This document shows, piece after piece, positions 42,453 to 51,962 of a stretch of DNA of 64,000 nucleotides. The position numbers were made by a program, and so were the translations under genes. Every line of letters starts with the position of its first letter. Position 1 is the first letter of the stretch. A model generated the notes under the pieces. That model searched no databases, was not told where the DNA came from, and saw only the letters and a program-made list of their open reading frames with translations. The stretch is taken from assembly GCF_016908515.1 (NCBI RefSeq), contig NZ_JAFBEA010000006.1, positions 186,001 through 250,000 on the forward strand, written 5' to 3'. Source of the stretch: Virgibacillus halotolerans. GTDB taxonomy: Bacteria > Bacillota > Bacilli > Bacillales > Amphibacillaceae.

Positions 42453-43835
42453 ATGATTGAAATAAAAGAACAGGTAGAAACATTATTAGAAGAAGCAATA
42501 CAAACGCTGCGGTCTGATAATGATGCTCGACTTGTTAGTATAACGAAAAAAATAACTGAAGCTGATCCGCTTCGTTTTTTTGAGGCGGCTAAAAATAGAT
42601 ATGAGGATCGTACATTCTGGACAAGTACAATTGAAGACTTTTATCTTGTTGGAGTCGGGAATGCGTATCAAATGATAGCAACAGAATCACGCTACAAAGT
42701 AACCGAAGAAAAATGGAATAGCATTTTAGCGGAGGCGATCGTTCATAATCCCTATCAGGTTGCTGGTACGGGTATTGTAGCACTTGGGGGAATGGATTTT
42801 GACCCGAAGAAAGAGCGTACGAGCTTATGGCATAAGTATCAAGCAAGTGATTTTACCTTGCCAGAGCTGTTGCTTACAAAGCGTAATGGTGACTTCTATT
42901 TCACGAGTAATATACAAGTGAAAAAGAACGATGATGCTAAACAATTGGCAGATGGTTTAAAACGCGCTGAGACAGAGCTGTTTAGCAATCAACCAATTGC
43001 TTTTAATGATTTGGTAGTTCAGGAAAAAGAAGTTATTGAACCTGAACAATGGAAAGCAAGTGTTCGTACTGCTACGGCAGATATTAGCAAAAGTAATTTA
43101 GAGAAGATCGTACTGGCGCGTGAAGTACGTGTCAAATTTAATAAAGAAGCGAATATTGCACCCATTTTAAATGACTTGATACAAACACAGCCGCACAGCT
43201 ATATCTTTGCATTCGAAAAAGAAATGGATTGTTTTGTTGGCGCAACCCCAGAAAGACTAGTAAAACTGGAGAACGACCAATTATTATCCACTTGCCTAGC
43301 GGGAACTGCCCCACGAGGTAAAACGATTCAAGAAGACTTAAAAATTAGCCAAGATCTGCTTCAGGATGAGAAAAATCGCCAGGAGCACGATTTTGTTGTG
43401 CAAATGATTAAAGCAGGAATTAAAAATTATTGTACGAATTTGGAAATACCAGAAGAACCTGTTATTTATCCATTAAAAAACCTGCAGCATTTATATACAC
43501 CAGTAACGGGCACACTAAAGAAAGACTATAGTATCTTTGATATTGTTAAACAATTACATCCCACACCAGCACTGGGGGGAACACCAAAAGAGGCTGCCCT
43601 GACATATATTCGCGATCATGAATTATTGGATCGCGGCTGGTATGGAGCCCCAATTGGCTGGTTGGACAGTAATCAGAACGGGGAATTTGCAGTGGCCATT
43701 CGCTCAAGTCTTATTCAACAGGACCAAGCTTCATTATTCGCTGGCTGTGGCGTTGTAAAAGACTCTGATCCGGAAGCGGAATATGAAGAAACGAATATCA
43801 AATTATTACCAATGCTATCCGTTTTAGGAGGTTAA
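42453..43835 (+). CDS. menF: Isochorismate synthase MenF
   Basis: A chorismate-utilising enzyme of 460 residues and the first step of menaquinone synthesis. The C-terminal catalytic region holds KIVLAREVRVKF, FVGATPERLV, LAGTAPRG, LHPTPALGGTPKEAAL and RGWYGAPIGWLD, which includes Mg2+-binding glutamates. ATG follows CGGAGGT. It is followed after 3 nt by menD. Confidence 0.94.
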   Translation: MIEIKEQVETLLEEAIQTLRSDNDARLVSITKKITEADPLRFFEAAKNRYEDRTFWTSTIEDFYLVGVGNAYQMIATESRYKVTEEKWNSILAEAIVHNPYQVAGTGIVALGGMDFDPKKERTSLWHKYQASDFTLPELLLTKRNGDFYFTSNIQVKKNDDAKQLADGLKRAETELFSNQPIAFNDLVVQEKEVIEPEQWKASVRTATADISKSNLEKIVLAREVRVKFNKEANIAPILNDLIQTQPHSYIFAFEKEMDCFVGATPERLVKLENDQLLSTCLAGTAPRGKTIQEDLKISQDLLQDEKNRQEHDFVVQMIKAGIKNYCTNLEIPEEPVIYPLKNLQHLYTPVTGTLKKDYSIFDIVKQLHPTPALGGTPKEAALTYIRDHELLDRGWYGAPIGWLDSNQNGEFAVAIRSSLIQQDQASLFAGCGVVKDSDPEAEYEETNIKLLPMLSVLGG

Positions 43836-43838
43836 ATC

Positions 43839-45578
43839 ATGAACCATACAGAGATACTAACACGCTATACAGCGAATTTCGTGGATGAACTGATAAAAAA
43901 CGGATTAACAAATGTCGTAATTTCTCCTGGATCGCGTTCAACTCCACTTGCATTGACCTTTACTGAACATCCGGATATCAAGGAATGGGTCATTATCGAT
44001 GAGCGTTCTGCGGCCTTTTTTGCGTTGGGAATTGCTAAGCAAACAAAGCATCCGGTTGCGCTTGTATGTACTTCAGGCACTGCAGCAGCAAATTATTTTC
44101 CAGCGATTGTAGAAGCACACTACAGTCGGGTGCCACTTATCATTCTTACAGCTGACCGCCCCCATGAATTAAGGGATGTTGGCGCGCCACAAGCGATTGA
44201 ACAAATTAAATTATACGGGGATTATGTGAAATGGTTTCAAGAAATGGCATTGCCTGAAAGCTCGCCATCTATGCTTCAGTATGTGAGAAACAAAGCAGCG
44301 AGAGCCTTTTACATGGCACAGGAGGGGAATCCCGGCCCAATTCATCTGAATTTTCCTTTTCGCGAACCACTTAATCCCGACTTTTCATTAGATCATCTAT
44401 GGGGAGAAGCAAGCCAAAAATCGAGTACTCCGACACTTGATGGCAGGAAACAATTGGCTGAAGAACAATTGCTATCCCTAGTTAAAAAATTACAGGATAA
44501 GCGAAAAGGGGTTATTGTTTGTGGACCGCAAGTGGAAGATGCTTTTGCTGAAGCGGTTGTCGACCTTGCCGTGTCCTGGGGCTTACCGATCTTAGCAGAT
44601 CCACTGTCACAAATTCGGTCGGGAAAACATGCCAAAGATCATATTATCGAAGGATATGATGCCTTTCTAAAAAGTGAAACAATCAGGAAAAGATTAAAAC
44701 CAGATTTCATTTTACGTTTTGGGGCGATGCCAGTATCCAAACCGTACCTTTTTTATGTGAAGGAACATCAGGATGCGATGCAATTTATTGTGGAAAATCA
44801 TACAGGTTTTCGAGAGCCAACGGGCAATGTAACTGAATTTATTTTTGCGGATCCAATCCCGCTCTGTAAGGACCTGGTTGACACAACAAAAAAATGTAAT
44901 ACAGAAGCAACTTGGCTAGGAAAATGGCAACAGATGAATCGAATTGCTAAAAAGCATTTGCTTGGCGAAGCTGAGAAGCAAATTACGGAAGGGGAAGCTG
45001 TAAGAGGATTATTAGAGGTACTTCCTGAAGAAAGTAGTTTATATGTCGGAAACAGCATGGCAATCAGGGATGTTGATACGTTCTTCATGACTACCGAAAA
45101 AGACATGACCATTTTGGCTAATCGTGGCGCAAATGGAATTGATGGCATGGTTTCCAGTGGTATAGGGGCTGCAGCAGCTGGGAAACCGGTCACGTTATTG
45201 CTGGGAGATTTGTCCTTCTTCCATGATTTAAATGGCTTACTCGCAGCAAAGCACTATCAGCTGAATATCACCATTTTATTAATCAATAATAATGGTGGTG
45301 GGATTTTTTCCTTCTTATCACAAGCGTCAGATAAGAATCATTTTGAAGCATTATTCGGTACACCTTTAGATATTGATTTTAAGCATGTGATTGCCATGTA
45401 TGGTGGTAAGTACGCTATTGCAAATAATGAAACAGCGTTAAAAGCAATGCTCAAAGATTGCTACAATTACCAAGGTTTGTCTGTAATTGAGGTACAAACA
45501 GATAGAAGCGACAACGTGGATTGGCACAAGAAGAAGTGGCAGGCAATTGAACAAGAAATATTAATGCGTGAGGAATGA
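43839..45578 (+). CDS. menD: SEPHCHC synthase MenD
   Basis: A thiamine-diphosphate enzyme of 579 residues that condenses isochorismate with 2-oxoglutarate. It has VISPGSRSTPLALTF, CTSGTAAANYFPAI and the ThDP-binding GDLSFFHDLNG to NNNGGGIFS region. It overlaps the next gene (menH), and the operon is tightly packed. Confidence 0.95.
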   Translation: MNHTEILTRYTANFVDELIKNGLTNVVISPGSRSTPLALTFTEHPDIKEWVIIDERSAAFFALGIAKQTKHPVALVCTSGTAAANYFPAIVEAHYSRVPLIILTADRPHELRDVGAPQAIEQIKLYGDYVKWFQEMALPESSPSMLQYVRNKAARAFYMAQEGNPGPIHLNFPFREPLNPDFSLDHLWGEASQKSSTPTLDGRKQLAEEQLLSLVKKLQDKRKGVIVCGPQVEDAFAEAVVDLAVSWGLPILADPLSQIRSGKHAKDHIIEGYDAFLKSETIRKRLKPDFILRFGAMPVSKPYLFYVKEHQDAMQFIVENHTGFREPTGNVTEFIFADPIPLCKDLVDTTKKCNTEATWLGKWQQMNRIAKKHLLGEAEKQITEGEAVRGLLEVLPEESSLYVGNSMAIRDVDTFFMTTEKDMTILANRGANGIDGMVSSGIGAAAAGKPVTLLLGDLSFFHDLNGLLAAKHYQLNITILLINNNGGGIFSFLSQASDKNHFEALFGTPLDIDFKHVIAMYGGKYAIANNETALKAMLKDCYNYQGLSVIEVQTDRSDNVDWHKKKWQAIEQEILMREE

Positions 45579-45582
45579 TCGT

Positions 45583-46383
45583 TTGTATTACACGATAAAG
45601 GACGCTACCTATTGGTACGAAATTCACGGGGATGGTGTTCCGCTTGTTATGTTGCACGGATTTACAGGAAGTACAGCAACATGGAAGCAATTTATAAACA
45701 AGCAGGAAGAAAATTTGCAGATCATCACGGTAGATTTACCGGGTCACGGAAAAACCGATGTATCTTCACCGAGAAGCATGGAGGATTGCTGTGAGGATTT
45801 AAAAGAATTACTTGATCATTTACAGTTGGATAAATTCCATTTGCTTGGCTATTCGATGGGAGGAAGAACGGCACTTTCCTTTGCTATGATGTATCCGGGA
45901 CAGGTGAAATCATTGATTCTGGAAAGTGCTTCACCAGGCTTAGTAACTTTGGAAGAACAGGATTTGCGAGTTGAGAAAGATGAAAAGCTCGCTCGGAGAA
46001 TTGAAACAGAAGGATTGGATGCTTTTGTTGAGTTCTGGGAGGGGATTCCATTGTTTGCCTCACAAAAGCTCCTACCAACATCATTACAGCAAGTGATTCG
46101 AGCTGAACGACTGGCCCAATCTGAACAGGGGCTCTCAGACTCGCTTCGTTCGATGGGGACGGGTAAGCAACCGTCCTGGTGGAATGATCTCCATCGCCTG
46201 AACATTCCTGTTTTACTACTGGCAGGAGCCTATGATGATAAATTTATACAAATTAATCGGTCCATGAATACACGACTTCCAAATAGTACATTAGAAATCA
46301 TTGAACAGTCGGGACATGCAATTCATGTGGAACAATCCGAAATCTTTGGTAGAATAGTAACTGGGTTTATATTAACTACATAA
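45583..46383 (+). CDS. menH: SHCHC synthase MenH (alpha/beta hydrolase)
   Basis: An alpha/beta hydrolase-fold lyase of 266 residues that removes pyruvate from SEPHCHC. The nucleophile Ser is in LGYSMGGRTA, the Asp in LLAGAYDDKF, and the His in QSGHAIHVE. The frame opens at GTG 45568 inside menD. TTG 45583 with GAGGA upstream gives a family-like start. Confidence 0.9.
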   Translation: MYYTIKDATYWYEIHGDGVPLVMLHGFTGSTATWKQFINKQEENLQIITVDLPGHGKTDVSSPRSMEDCCEDLKELLDHLQLDKFHLLGYSMGGRTALSFAMMYPGQVKSLILESASPGLVTLEEQDLRVEKDEKLARRIETEGLDAFVEFWEGIPLFASQKLLPTSLQQVIRAERLAQSEQGLSDSLRSMGTGKQPSWWNDLHRLNIPVLLLAGAYDDKFIQINRSMNTRLPNSTLEIIEQSGHAIHVEQSEIFGRIVTGFILTT

Positions 46384-46431
46384 TTGATGGTTGCTGTACA
46401 AACATGGCAATCAATCAGGAGGAGGAAGAAA

Positions 46432-47250
46432 ATGTCAGTACAATGGGAAAAGGTAAGAGACTATGAGGAAATTATTTATGAAAAATATAACGGAATTGCG
46501 AAGGTAACAATGAATCGTCCAGAAAAACGAAATGCGTTTACACCATTAACGGTCAACGAAATGATTGATGCTTTTGCAGATGCACGCGATGATTCTTCCA
46601 TCGGTGTTGTTGTTCTTGCGGGTGCGGGAGATAAAGCATTTTGTTCCGGTGGTGACCAATCTGTAAGAGGTCATGGTGGATATGTTGGTGAAGACCATGT
46701 GCCCCGTCTGAACGTGCTTGATTTACAACGTTTGATCCGTACGATACCAAAACCAGTAATTGCAATGGTTTCCGGCTATGCGATTGGTGGTGGACATGTC
46801 CTGCATGTGGTTTGTGATTTAACAATAGCCGCAGACAATGCAATTTTCGGTCAAACTGGACCAAAAGTAGGAAGCTTTGATGCTGGCTATGGTGCTGGCT
46901 ATCTGGCTCGAATGGTTGGACATAAACGCGCTCGTGAAATTTGGTATCTATGCCGTCAATATGGTGCGGATGAGGCGTATGAAATGGGGATGGTCAACAC
47001 AGTTGTACCATTAGAAAAATTAGAAGAAGAAACGATCCAATGGTGTGAGGAAATTTTAGAAAAATCACCAACAGCATTACGTTTCCTAAAAGCATCCTTC
47101 AATGCAGATACAGATGGATTAGCAGGTTTACAGCAAATGGGTGGAGATGCTACATTGCTTTATTATACAACTGACGAAGCAAAAGAAGGAAGAGACGCCT
47201 TCAAGGAGAAAAGAAAACCGGATTTCAAAAAGTTCCCGCGTTTTCCGTGA
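46432..47250 (+). CDS. menB: 1,4-dihydroxy-2-naphthoyl-CoA synthase MenB
   Basis: A crotonase-family enzyme of 272 residues that closes the naphthoquinone ring. It has [43 protein letters not shown] and [12 protein letters not shown], all typical of MenB. ATG 46432 follows AGGAGGAGG and gives the normal length; the frame opens at 46384. Confidence 0.96.
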   Translation: MSVQWEKVRDYEEIIYEKYNGIAKVTMNRPEKRNAFTPLTVNEMIDAFADARDDSSIGVVVLAGAGDKAFCSGGDQSVRGHGGYVGEDHVPRLNVLDLQRLIRTIPKPVIAMVSGYAIGGGHVLHVVCDLTIAADNAIFGQTGPKVGSFDAGYGAGYLARMVGHKRAREIWYLCRQYGADEAYEMGMVNTVVPLEKLEEETIQWCEEILEKSPTALRFLKASFNADTDGLAGLQQMGGDATLLYYTTDEAKEGRDAFKEKRKPDFKKFPRFP

Positions 47251-47268
47251 TCATAAATTAATGAATGA

Positions 47269-47301
47269 GAACCTTTGCTGATCAACAAGCAAGGGTTCTT
47301 C
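47269..47301 (+). terminator. hairpin between menB and menE
   Basis: GAACCTTTGCT / AGCAAGGGTTC (one bulge) is followed by TTCTATTC. It is probably only a partial terminator, because menE continues the pathway. Confidence 0.55.
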
Positions 47302-47351
47302 TATTCTATGAAGCGGGAAGTTCCAGCAACGATTCTAAGGAGTGAAGACAA

Positions 47352-48800
47352 ATGGCAGAAATAATCCCACACTGGTTAACAAAGCAAGCAGAACTTAAAC
47401 CAAACCACATAGCAATTGAGATGGAAAACGGAGACGAGATCACTTTTTTACAGTTAAAAGAACAAAGCCAGCAATTGGCAAAAAAACTAGCTAGTTTGAG
47501 TGTTACACAAGGTACACATATCGGGATTCGTTCAACAAACAATGTATCCATGGTAATTGCAATTCATGCGTTGAGCTATCTTGGCGCGGTGTCTGTCATG
47601 TTAAATACGAAATTGACGAAGGCTGAATTAACCTACCAGATTGATGATGCGGAAGTAGCGATGGTTTTAACTTGTGAATCATTGGCTCAATCAACAAGGA
47701 ACATGGAACTGCCAGTGCCAGTTAAAACTTTTACAGATGTGGAATTATTAACTGAAAAAGAAGTAGCATTACGGACGGAAATAGACTTAGCAGATACTTT
47801 TACTATTTTATATACTTCAGGGACGACTGGGTTTCCTAAAGGTGTTATCCATACATATGGGAATCATTGGTGGAGTGCGATGGGATCGGCATTAAATTTA
47901 GGTTTAAGTGAACAGGATAAATGGTTAGCAGTTTTGCCACTTTTTCATATTAGCGGCTTATCGATTTTGATAAAAAGTGTTATTTATGGTATGCCAGTCT
48001 TTTTAGTAGAAAAGTTTGCAGAGGCGGTTGTTCATGATGCAATTATCAATAAGGGTGTGACGATTGCCTCTGTTGTTACGGTGATGGTTCAACGATTAAT
48101 CGACTCACTTGATAATAAACAATATCCGAAAGCATTTCGCTGCATGTTGCTTGGAGGAGGTTCCGCCCCTGTGCCATTATTAGAAAAAGCGAAGCAAAAC
48201 CATATTCCTGTATTTCAATCATACGGGATGACAGAAACTACATCACAAATCGTAACACTAAGTCCACTGCACGCACTTGAAAAAATCGGATCTGCGGGGA
48301 AACCCCTGTTTCCGGCACAATTAAGCATTAGCAATCCAGGAGATGATACCGTTGGAGAAATACATGTGAAGGGTCCAATGGTTACAAAGGGATATTTTAA
48401 GAATGAAGCAGCTACGAAACAATCGATCAAATCTGGTTGGCTAGCAACGGGCGATTTAGGTTATATGGATGGTGATGGGTTCCTATATGTGGTTGATCGA
48501 AGAAATGATTTAATTATTTCCGGTGGTGAAAATATTTATCCGTCCGAAATTGAAAGTGTCCTATCCGGGATGAAACAAATTAAAGAGGTAGGTGTTACCG
48601 GAAAAGATGATGAAATGTGGGGTCAGGTTCCAGTTGCCTTTGTTGTAGTGAGGGGGACCGTTTCAGCAGTGGAAATTATTCGCTATGCTGAAAAATACCT
48701 AGCGAAATATAAATTACCAAAAGATATTTATTTTGTTGACGGTTTGCCTAGGAACGCTTCCAATAAACTAGTCAGAAAGTCCCTTGCGAAATGGATTTAA
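47352..48800 (+). CDS. menE: o-Succinylbenzoate--CoA ligase MenE
   Basis: An acyl-adenylate-forming enzyme of 482 residues. The AMP-binding P-loop is ILYTSGTTGFPKG, followed by SYGMTETTSQI, ATGDLGYMD and the hinge DRRNDLIISGGENIYP. The C-terminal Lys is in RNASNKLVRKSL. It activates o-succinylbenzoate for MenB. In B. subtilis the next gene is menC; here it is absent. Confidence 0.94.
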   Translation: MAEIIPHWLTKQAELKPNHIAIEMENGDEITFLQLKEQSQQLAKKLASLSVTQGTHIGIRSTNNVSMVIAIHALSYLGAVSVMLNTKLTKAELTYQIDDAEVAMVLTCESLAQSTRNMELPVPVKTFTDVELLTEKEVALRTEIDLADTFTILYTSGTTGFPKGVIHTYGNHWWSAMGSALNLGLSEQDKWLAVLPLFHISGLSILIKSVIYGMPVFLVEKFAEAVVHDAIINKGVTIASVVTVMVQRLIDSLDNKQYPKAFRCMLLGGGSAPVPLLEKAKQNHIPVFQSYGMTETTSQIVTLSPLHALEKIGSAGKPLFPAQLSISNPGDDTVGEIHVKGPMVTKGYFKNEAATKQSIKSGWLATGDLGYMDGDGFLYVVDRRNDLIISGGENIYPSEIESVLSGMKQIKEVGVTGKDDEMWGQVPVAFVVVRGTVSAVEIIRYAEKYLAKYKLPKDIYFVDGLPRNASNKLVRKSLAKWI

Positions 48801-48901
48801 TCTGTATATGATGACGAATGAACAGAAAAACGTAAAATAAGGTTTAGAATTTTTCTGTTTAAGGTATATGAAGTATACAACTACGAAGGGAGATATTTTT
48901 T

Positions 48902-50464
48902 ATGGGGAATTTTATGGATGATTATTTCACATCCAGTTTTATGCAAGGCGTACAAAATTTCATCGTCGCATTAATTGTATTATTAGTAGGGTGGCTTATT
49001 GCTAAAGCAATTAGTAATGCGATTGAAAAGGCAGTAGGAAAGACGAATTTAGATGAAAAGTATTTCAGTAAATTTCGGACAAATGAGCGTGACAAGCCGA
49101 TTAATGCTGAAAAAATTATTGGCAAGGTAGTTTATTACATACTACTGTTAATGGTATTCATTTTATTTTTCAACGTGTTGAACCTAGATATGATTGCCAA
49201 CCCGCTTTCTGATTTAGTATCAACATTCTTTAACTTTATACCTGCAGTATTAAAAGCTGGCTTGATTCTGCTCTTAGCTTGGGCACTGGCAACTGTGGTA
49301 CAGTGGTTGATTGTGAAAGGAACAAAGAAGCTTAATCTATCACATTTGTTCTTTAAAATGAAAGTCGCCAAAACAGAAGAAGAAATTAATAGCTTAATGG
49401 AGAAACTCGGTAAAGTAGCATTTTATTTAATCCTATTGCTATTTATCCCAGGTGTACTTGATGCATTGAACATAGCTGGGGTAGCGCAGCCATTCAGTGG
49501 GTTGTTAACAACGATCTTGGCGTTTATACCTAAGTTACTAGCTGCTGCAATTATTTTTGTTGTTGGTTGGTTCGTAGCAAAGATTATCAAAAATATTGTT
49601 GTTAATTTACTACAGGCTGCAGGTTCAGAAAAACTTACCGAACGCCTGAAATTGAAAAAAGTCTTTGAAGGAACAAGTTTAGCAGCATTTGTTGGAAATC
49701 TTGTATTCATTATTATCCTGATTCCCATTACAATTGCGGCATTAGAAAAACTGGAATTAAGAGGAATTACAGAGCCGGCAATTGGTATGTTGCATACGGC
49801 GATGGATATGATTCCAAATATCCTGATTGCTATTGCATTAATCCTGGTTGGTGTATGGCTAGGTAAATTTATTGGTGAGTTTGTTCAAAGTTACTTACAA
49901 AAACTTGGCTTCGATCGTTTAACATCGAAAATGAATATTGGAAGTAAAGCACCTGCTGAAGGTAAGATGACAGCTTCAACGTTGGTAGGGTATGTTATCC
50001 AAGTATTGATTGTCTTCTTCTTAGTCGTACAAGCGTTGTATGTGGTACAACTTGATTTCCTTGTTGGCATCGCATCCGCAATTACAGCTTACTTGCCACA
50101 GGTTCTAGCGGCTGTATTGATTTTGGGTGTAGCGCTAATTCTGGCTAACATTGTCGAAAAAGTACTGCGTAATTTATTGACAGGACCAGCTACTAACGTT
50201 CTGGCAGGATTTGCTAAATACGCGATTATCGTGTTATCTGTCTTTATGGCACTGACACAATTAGGGATTGCTACAACGATTGTTAGTTCAGCATTTATCC
50301 TTATTCTTGGTGGTGTAGCACTGGCATTTGGTTTGGCGTTTGGACTTGGTGGAAAAGATTTTGCTAGCAAGTACTTACGCAAATTTGATAACACGATCGA
50401 TGAAACAAAAGTTAATGAAAACAGATCAGAACGAAATAATACAGACAACCATGACGAACTGTAA
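48902..50464 (+). CDS. MscS-related membrane protein with tandem helix repeats
   Basis: A 520-residue integral membrane protein. Five related helix units are visible (starting near GVQNFIVALIVLLVGWLIAK, FIPAVLKAGLILLLAWALA, FIPKLLAAAIIFVVGWFVAK, MIPNILIAIALILVGVWLGK and YLPQVLAAVLILGVALILAN). They match the conserved TM-helix repeat of MscS relatives. The end has a Gly/Ala-rich pore helix, GGVALAFGLAFGLGGKDFA, like MscS TM3. The cytoplasmic beta domain of MscS is missing; only a short charged tail follows. It probably forms a tension-gated or osmotic-stress channel. Confidence 0.8.
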   Translation: MGNFMDDYFTSSFMQGVQNFIVALIVLLVGWLIAKAISNAIEKAVGKTNLDEKYFSKFRTNERDKPINAEKIIGKVVYYILLLMVFILFFNVLNLDMIANPLSDLVSTFFNFIPAVLKAGLILLLAWALATVVQWLIVKGTKKLNLSHLFFKMKVAKTEEEINSLMEKLGKVAFYLILLLFIPGVLDALNIAGVAQPFSGLLTTILAFIPKLLAAAIIFVVGWFVAKIIKNIVVNLLQAAGSEKLTERLKLKKVFEGTSLAAFVGNLVFIIILIPITIAALEKLELRGITEPAIGMLHTAMDMIPNILIAIALILVGVWLGKFIGEFVQSYLQKLGFDRLTSKMNIGSKAPAEGKMTASTLVGYVIQVLIVFFLVVQALYVVQLDFLVGIASAITAYLPQVLAAVLILGVALILANIVEKVLRNLLTGPATNVLAGFAKYAIIVLSVFMALTQLGIATTIVSSAFILILGGVALAFGLAFGLGGKDFASKYLRKFDNTIDETKVNENRSERNNTDNHDEL

Positions 50465-50477
50465 ACAAGTATAGAAA

Positions 50478-50886
50478 AAGGCTTTGTTTTTGACACAAAA
50501 TTAAAATATTGCGATGTAACATACCGCTCCGGAAATACACTACGCTTTCCGCGGGCTCGCGCTGAGTCTCCTCGATCGCAAAGAACGCTCACTGTGGGGT
50601 CTCATCGTCTTCGCTTTCCCGCAGGAGTCTTCGTGTATTTCCTTTGCTGATGTTATGCTTTGCAACTTTATCATATTCATTGCTTGATTAAACAATTGCT
50701 ATTTACTTTTGTGAATAAGCCGGATGAAATGACAAAGCGTTTTTCCATAAATAGCTTCACCAGCCCGGATCGATCCCGGACGGTAACAATAGAACACGTC
50801 TTTGGAAAACAACTAGCTCTTACATCGCAGTTTCTATCAAATACGAGAATTAAAAAGCAACAAAAGTTACGAAAAGAGCGATAGAA
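50478..50886. repeat. composite intergenic element A2
   Basis: A second copy of the 5.2-kb composite repeat. Shared segments are TTTTTGACACAAAA near the left, GGATGAAATGACAAAGCG, CCCGGATCGATCCCGGACGG, and the right part near GACAAAATTAACG (here caacaaaagttacg). The inner arms TTGCGATGTAA and TTACATCGCA pair with each other. They differ from the A1 arms at two paired positions. One R module (50531-50642, arms GGAAATACAC / GTGTATTTCC) is present; the second, inverted module of A1 is absent. Confidence 0.75.
50531..50642 (+). repeat. palindromic repeat module R, copy in A2
   Basis: A 112-bp element with perfect 10-bp arms. The core is CGCTTTCCGCGGGC, TGAGTCTCCTCG, GTGGGGTCTCA and TTTCCCGCAGGAGTC. 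The arms are unlike those of the 5347 copy, while the core is shared. Confidence 0.82.
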
Positions 50887-50889
50887 AAA

Positions 50890-50931
50890 AGGATGCAGCA
50901 AAGTATAAAAACTTTTGCTGCATCCTTTTTT
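50890..50931. terminator. terminator at the end of the flavoprotein gene
   Basis: GGATGCAGCAAAAG / TTTTGCTGCATCC has T- and A-runs on both sides. It serves the minus-strand reductase gene. Confidence 0.88.
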
Positions 50932-51945
50932 TCACTCTCGTTCTACTAATGGTTCATAGTTTGTCGAAAATATTGTTTTTAGCTCATCATTGGGGGCGAT
51001 ATGTAGTTTAGCATGATTAACTGCGATAGGACCTTCATTGAAACCACCAGCAATCAATGATAACTTATTTGGATAGTTTGCGATATCTCCAACAGCAAAT
51101 ATTCCAGGAATGGATGTTGACATGGAGTCATCTACATGAATCGTTCCATCATTCATTTTCATACCCCAGTCGGTAATTGGCCCAAGATCAATATGGAATC
51201 CATGATTAACAATCAGATTATCGATAGGGATCTCCGTCAATTGCTGATTATCAACTTGTTGAACCATAACACTGGAAACATGTCCATTTTTCCCCTTCAG
51301 TTCAACTAGATTATATGGTTTATATACCTCTACAGAAGAGTTCATCATTTTAGTTACATTACTTTCTATTCCTGGGAAGGTGGATTTACGATATACAAGT
51401 GATACTTTGTCCGCAATTGGCTCCAATTCATTAGCCCAATCCACAGCAGAATTTCCGCCACCAGATATAAGTACGTGCTTCCCTTTATAATAATCCAGTT
51501 TTTTAATGGTATAATGTAGGCTTTTACCTTCATAATCTGCGGCTTCGGGAAGTTCCAGCTTAACAGATTTTAGTGTACCGAATCCTGTTGCTAATATAAT
51601 TGTCTTTGTAAAGTGTTTAGCGCCATTGCTGCTTGTTAAGATAAAATTACCATCTTCCAATTTTTCTACGCCAACGACCTGTTCCTGCAATATGATGGTT
51701 GGGTCAAAAGTTCTTGCCTGTTCATCCAATTGTTCGGTTAATTTTTCACCCGATATTTGGGGAATACCACCGATATCGCGGATGATTTTATCTGGATAGA
51801 AATAAGGGATCTTTCCACCAAGGAATGGGAGAAATTCAATTACTTTTGTTTTCATTTCCCGCATGCCACTATAAAATGCAGTAAATAATCCTGCAGATCC
51901 TCCTCCGATAATCGTAACATCATATAACTCTAGTTGTTTTGACAT
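50932..51945 (-). CDS. ycgT: YumC-like FAD/NAD(P)H reductase linked to siderophore uptake (YcgT type)
   Basis: A 337-residue flavoprotein of the ferredoxin-NADP reductase type 2 family, paralogous to YumC at 5932. The FAD motif is IIGGGSAGLFTAFYSGM, the NAD(P) motif is ISGGGNSAVDWANEL, and the C-terminal FAD motif is FAVGDIANYPNKL. Unlike YumC, the sugar-phosphate pocket reads VYRKSTFPGIES instead of [13 protein letters not shown], which suggests a changed cofactor or partner preference. It lies 17 bp downstream of two siderophore permease genes and is probably co-transcribed. A role in reducing imported ferric siderophore is likely. ATG 51945 follows GGAGGTG. Confidence 0.87.
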   Translation of the reverse strand: MSKQLELYDVTIIGGGSAGLFTAFYSGMREMKTKVIEFLPFLGGKIPYFYPDKIIRDIGGIPQISGEKLTEQLDEQARTFDPTIILQEQVVGVEKLEDGNFILTSSNGAKHFTKTIILATGFGTLKSVKLELPEAADYEGKSLHYTIKKLDYYKGKHVLISGGGNSAVDWANELEPIADKVSLVYRKSTFPGIESNVTKMMNSSVEVYKPYNLVELKGKNGHVSSVMVQQVDNQQLTEIPIDNLIVNHGFHIDLGPITDWGMKMNDGTIHVDDSMSTSIPGIFAVGDIANYPNKLSLIAGGFNEGPIAVNHAKLHIAPNDELKTIFSTNYEPLVERE

Positions 51946-51962
51946 AAAAAGCACCTCCAGTG

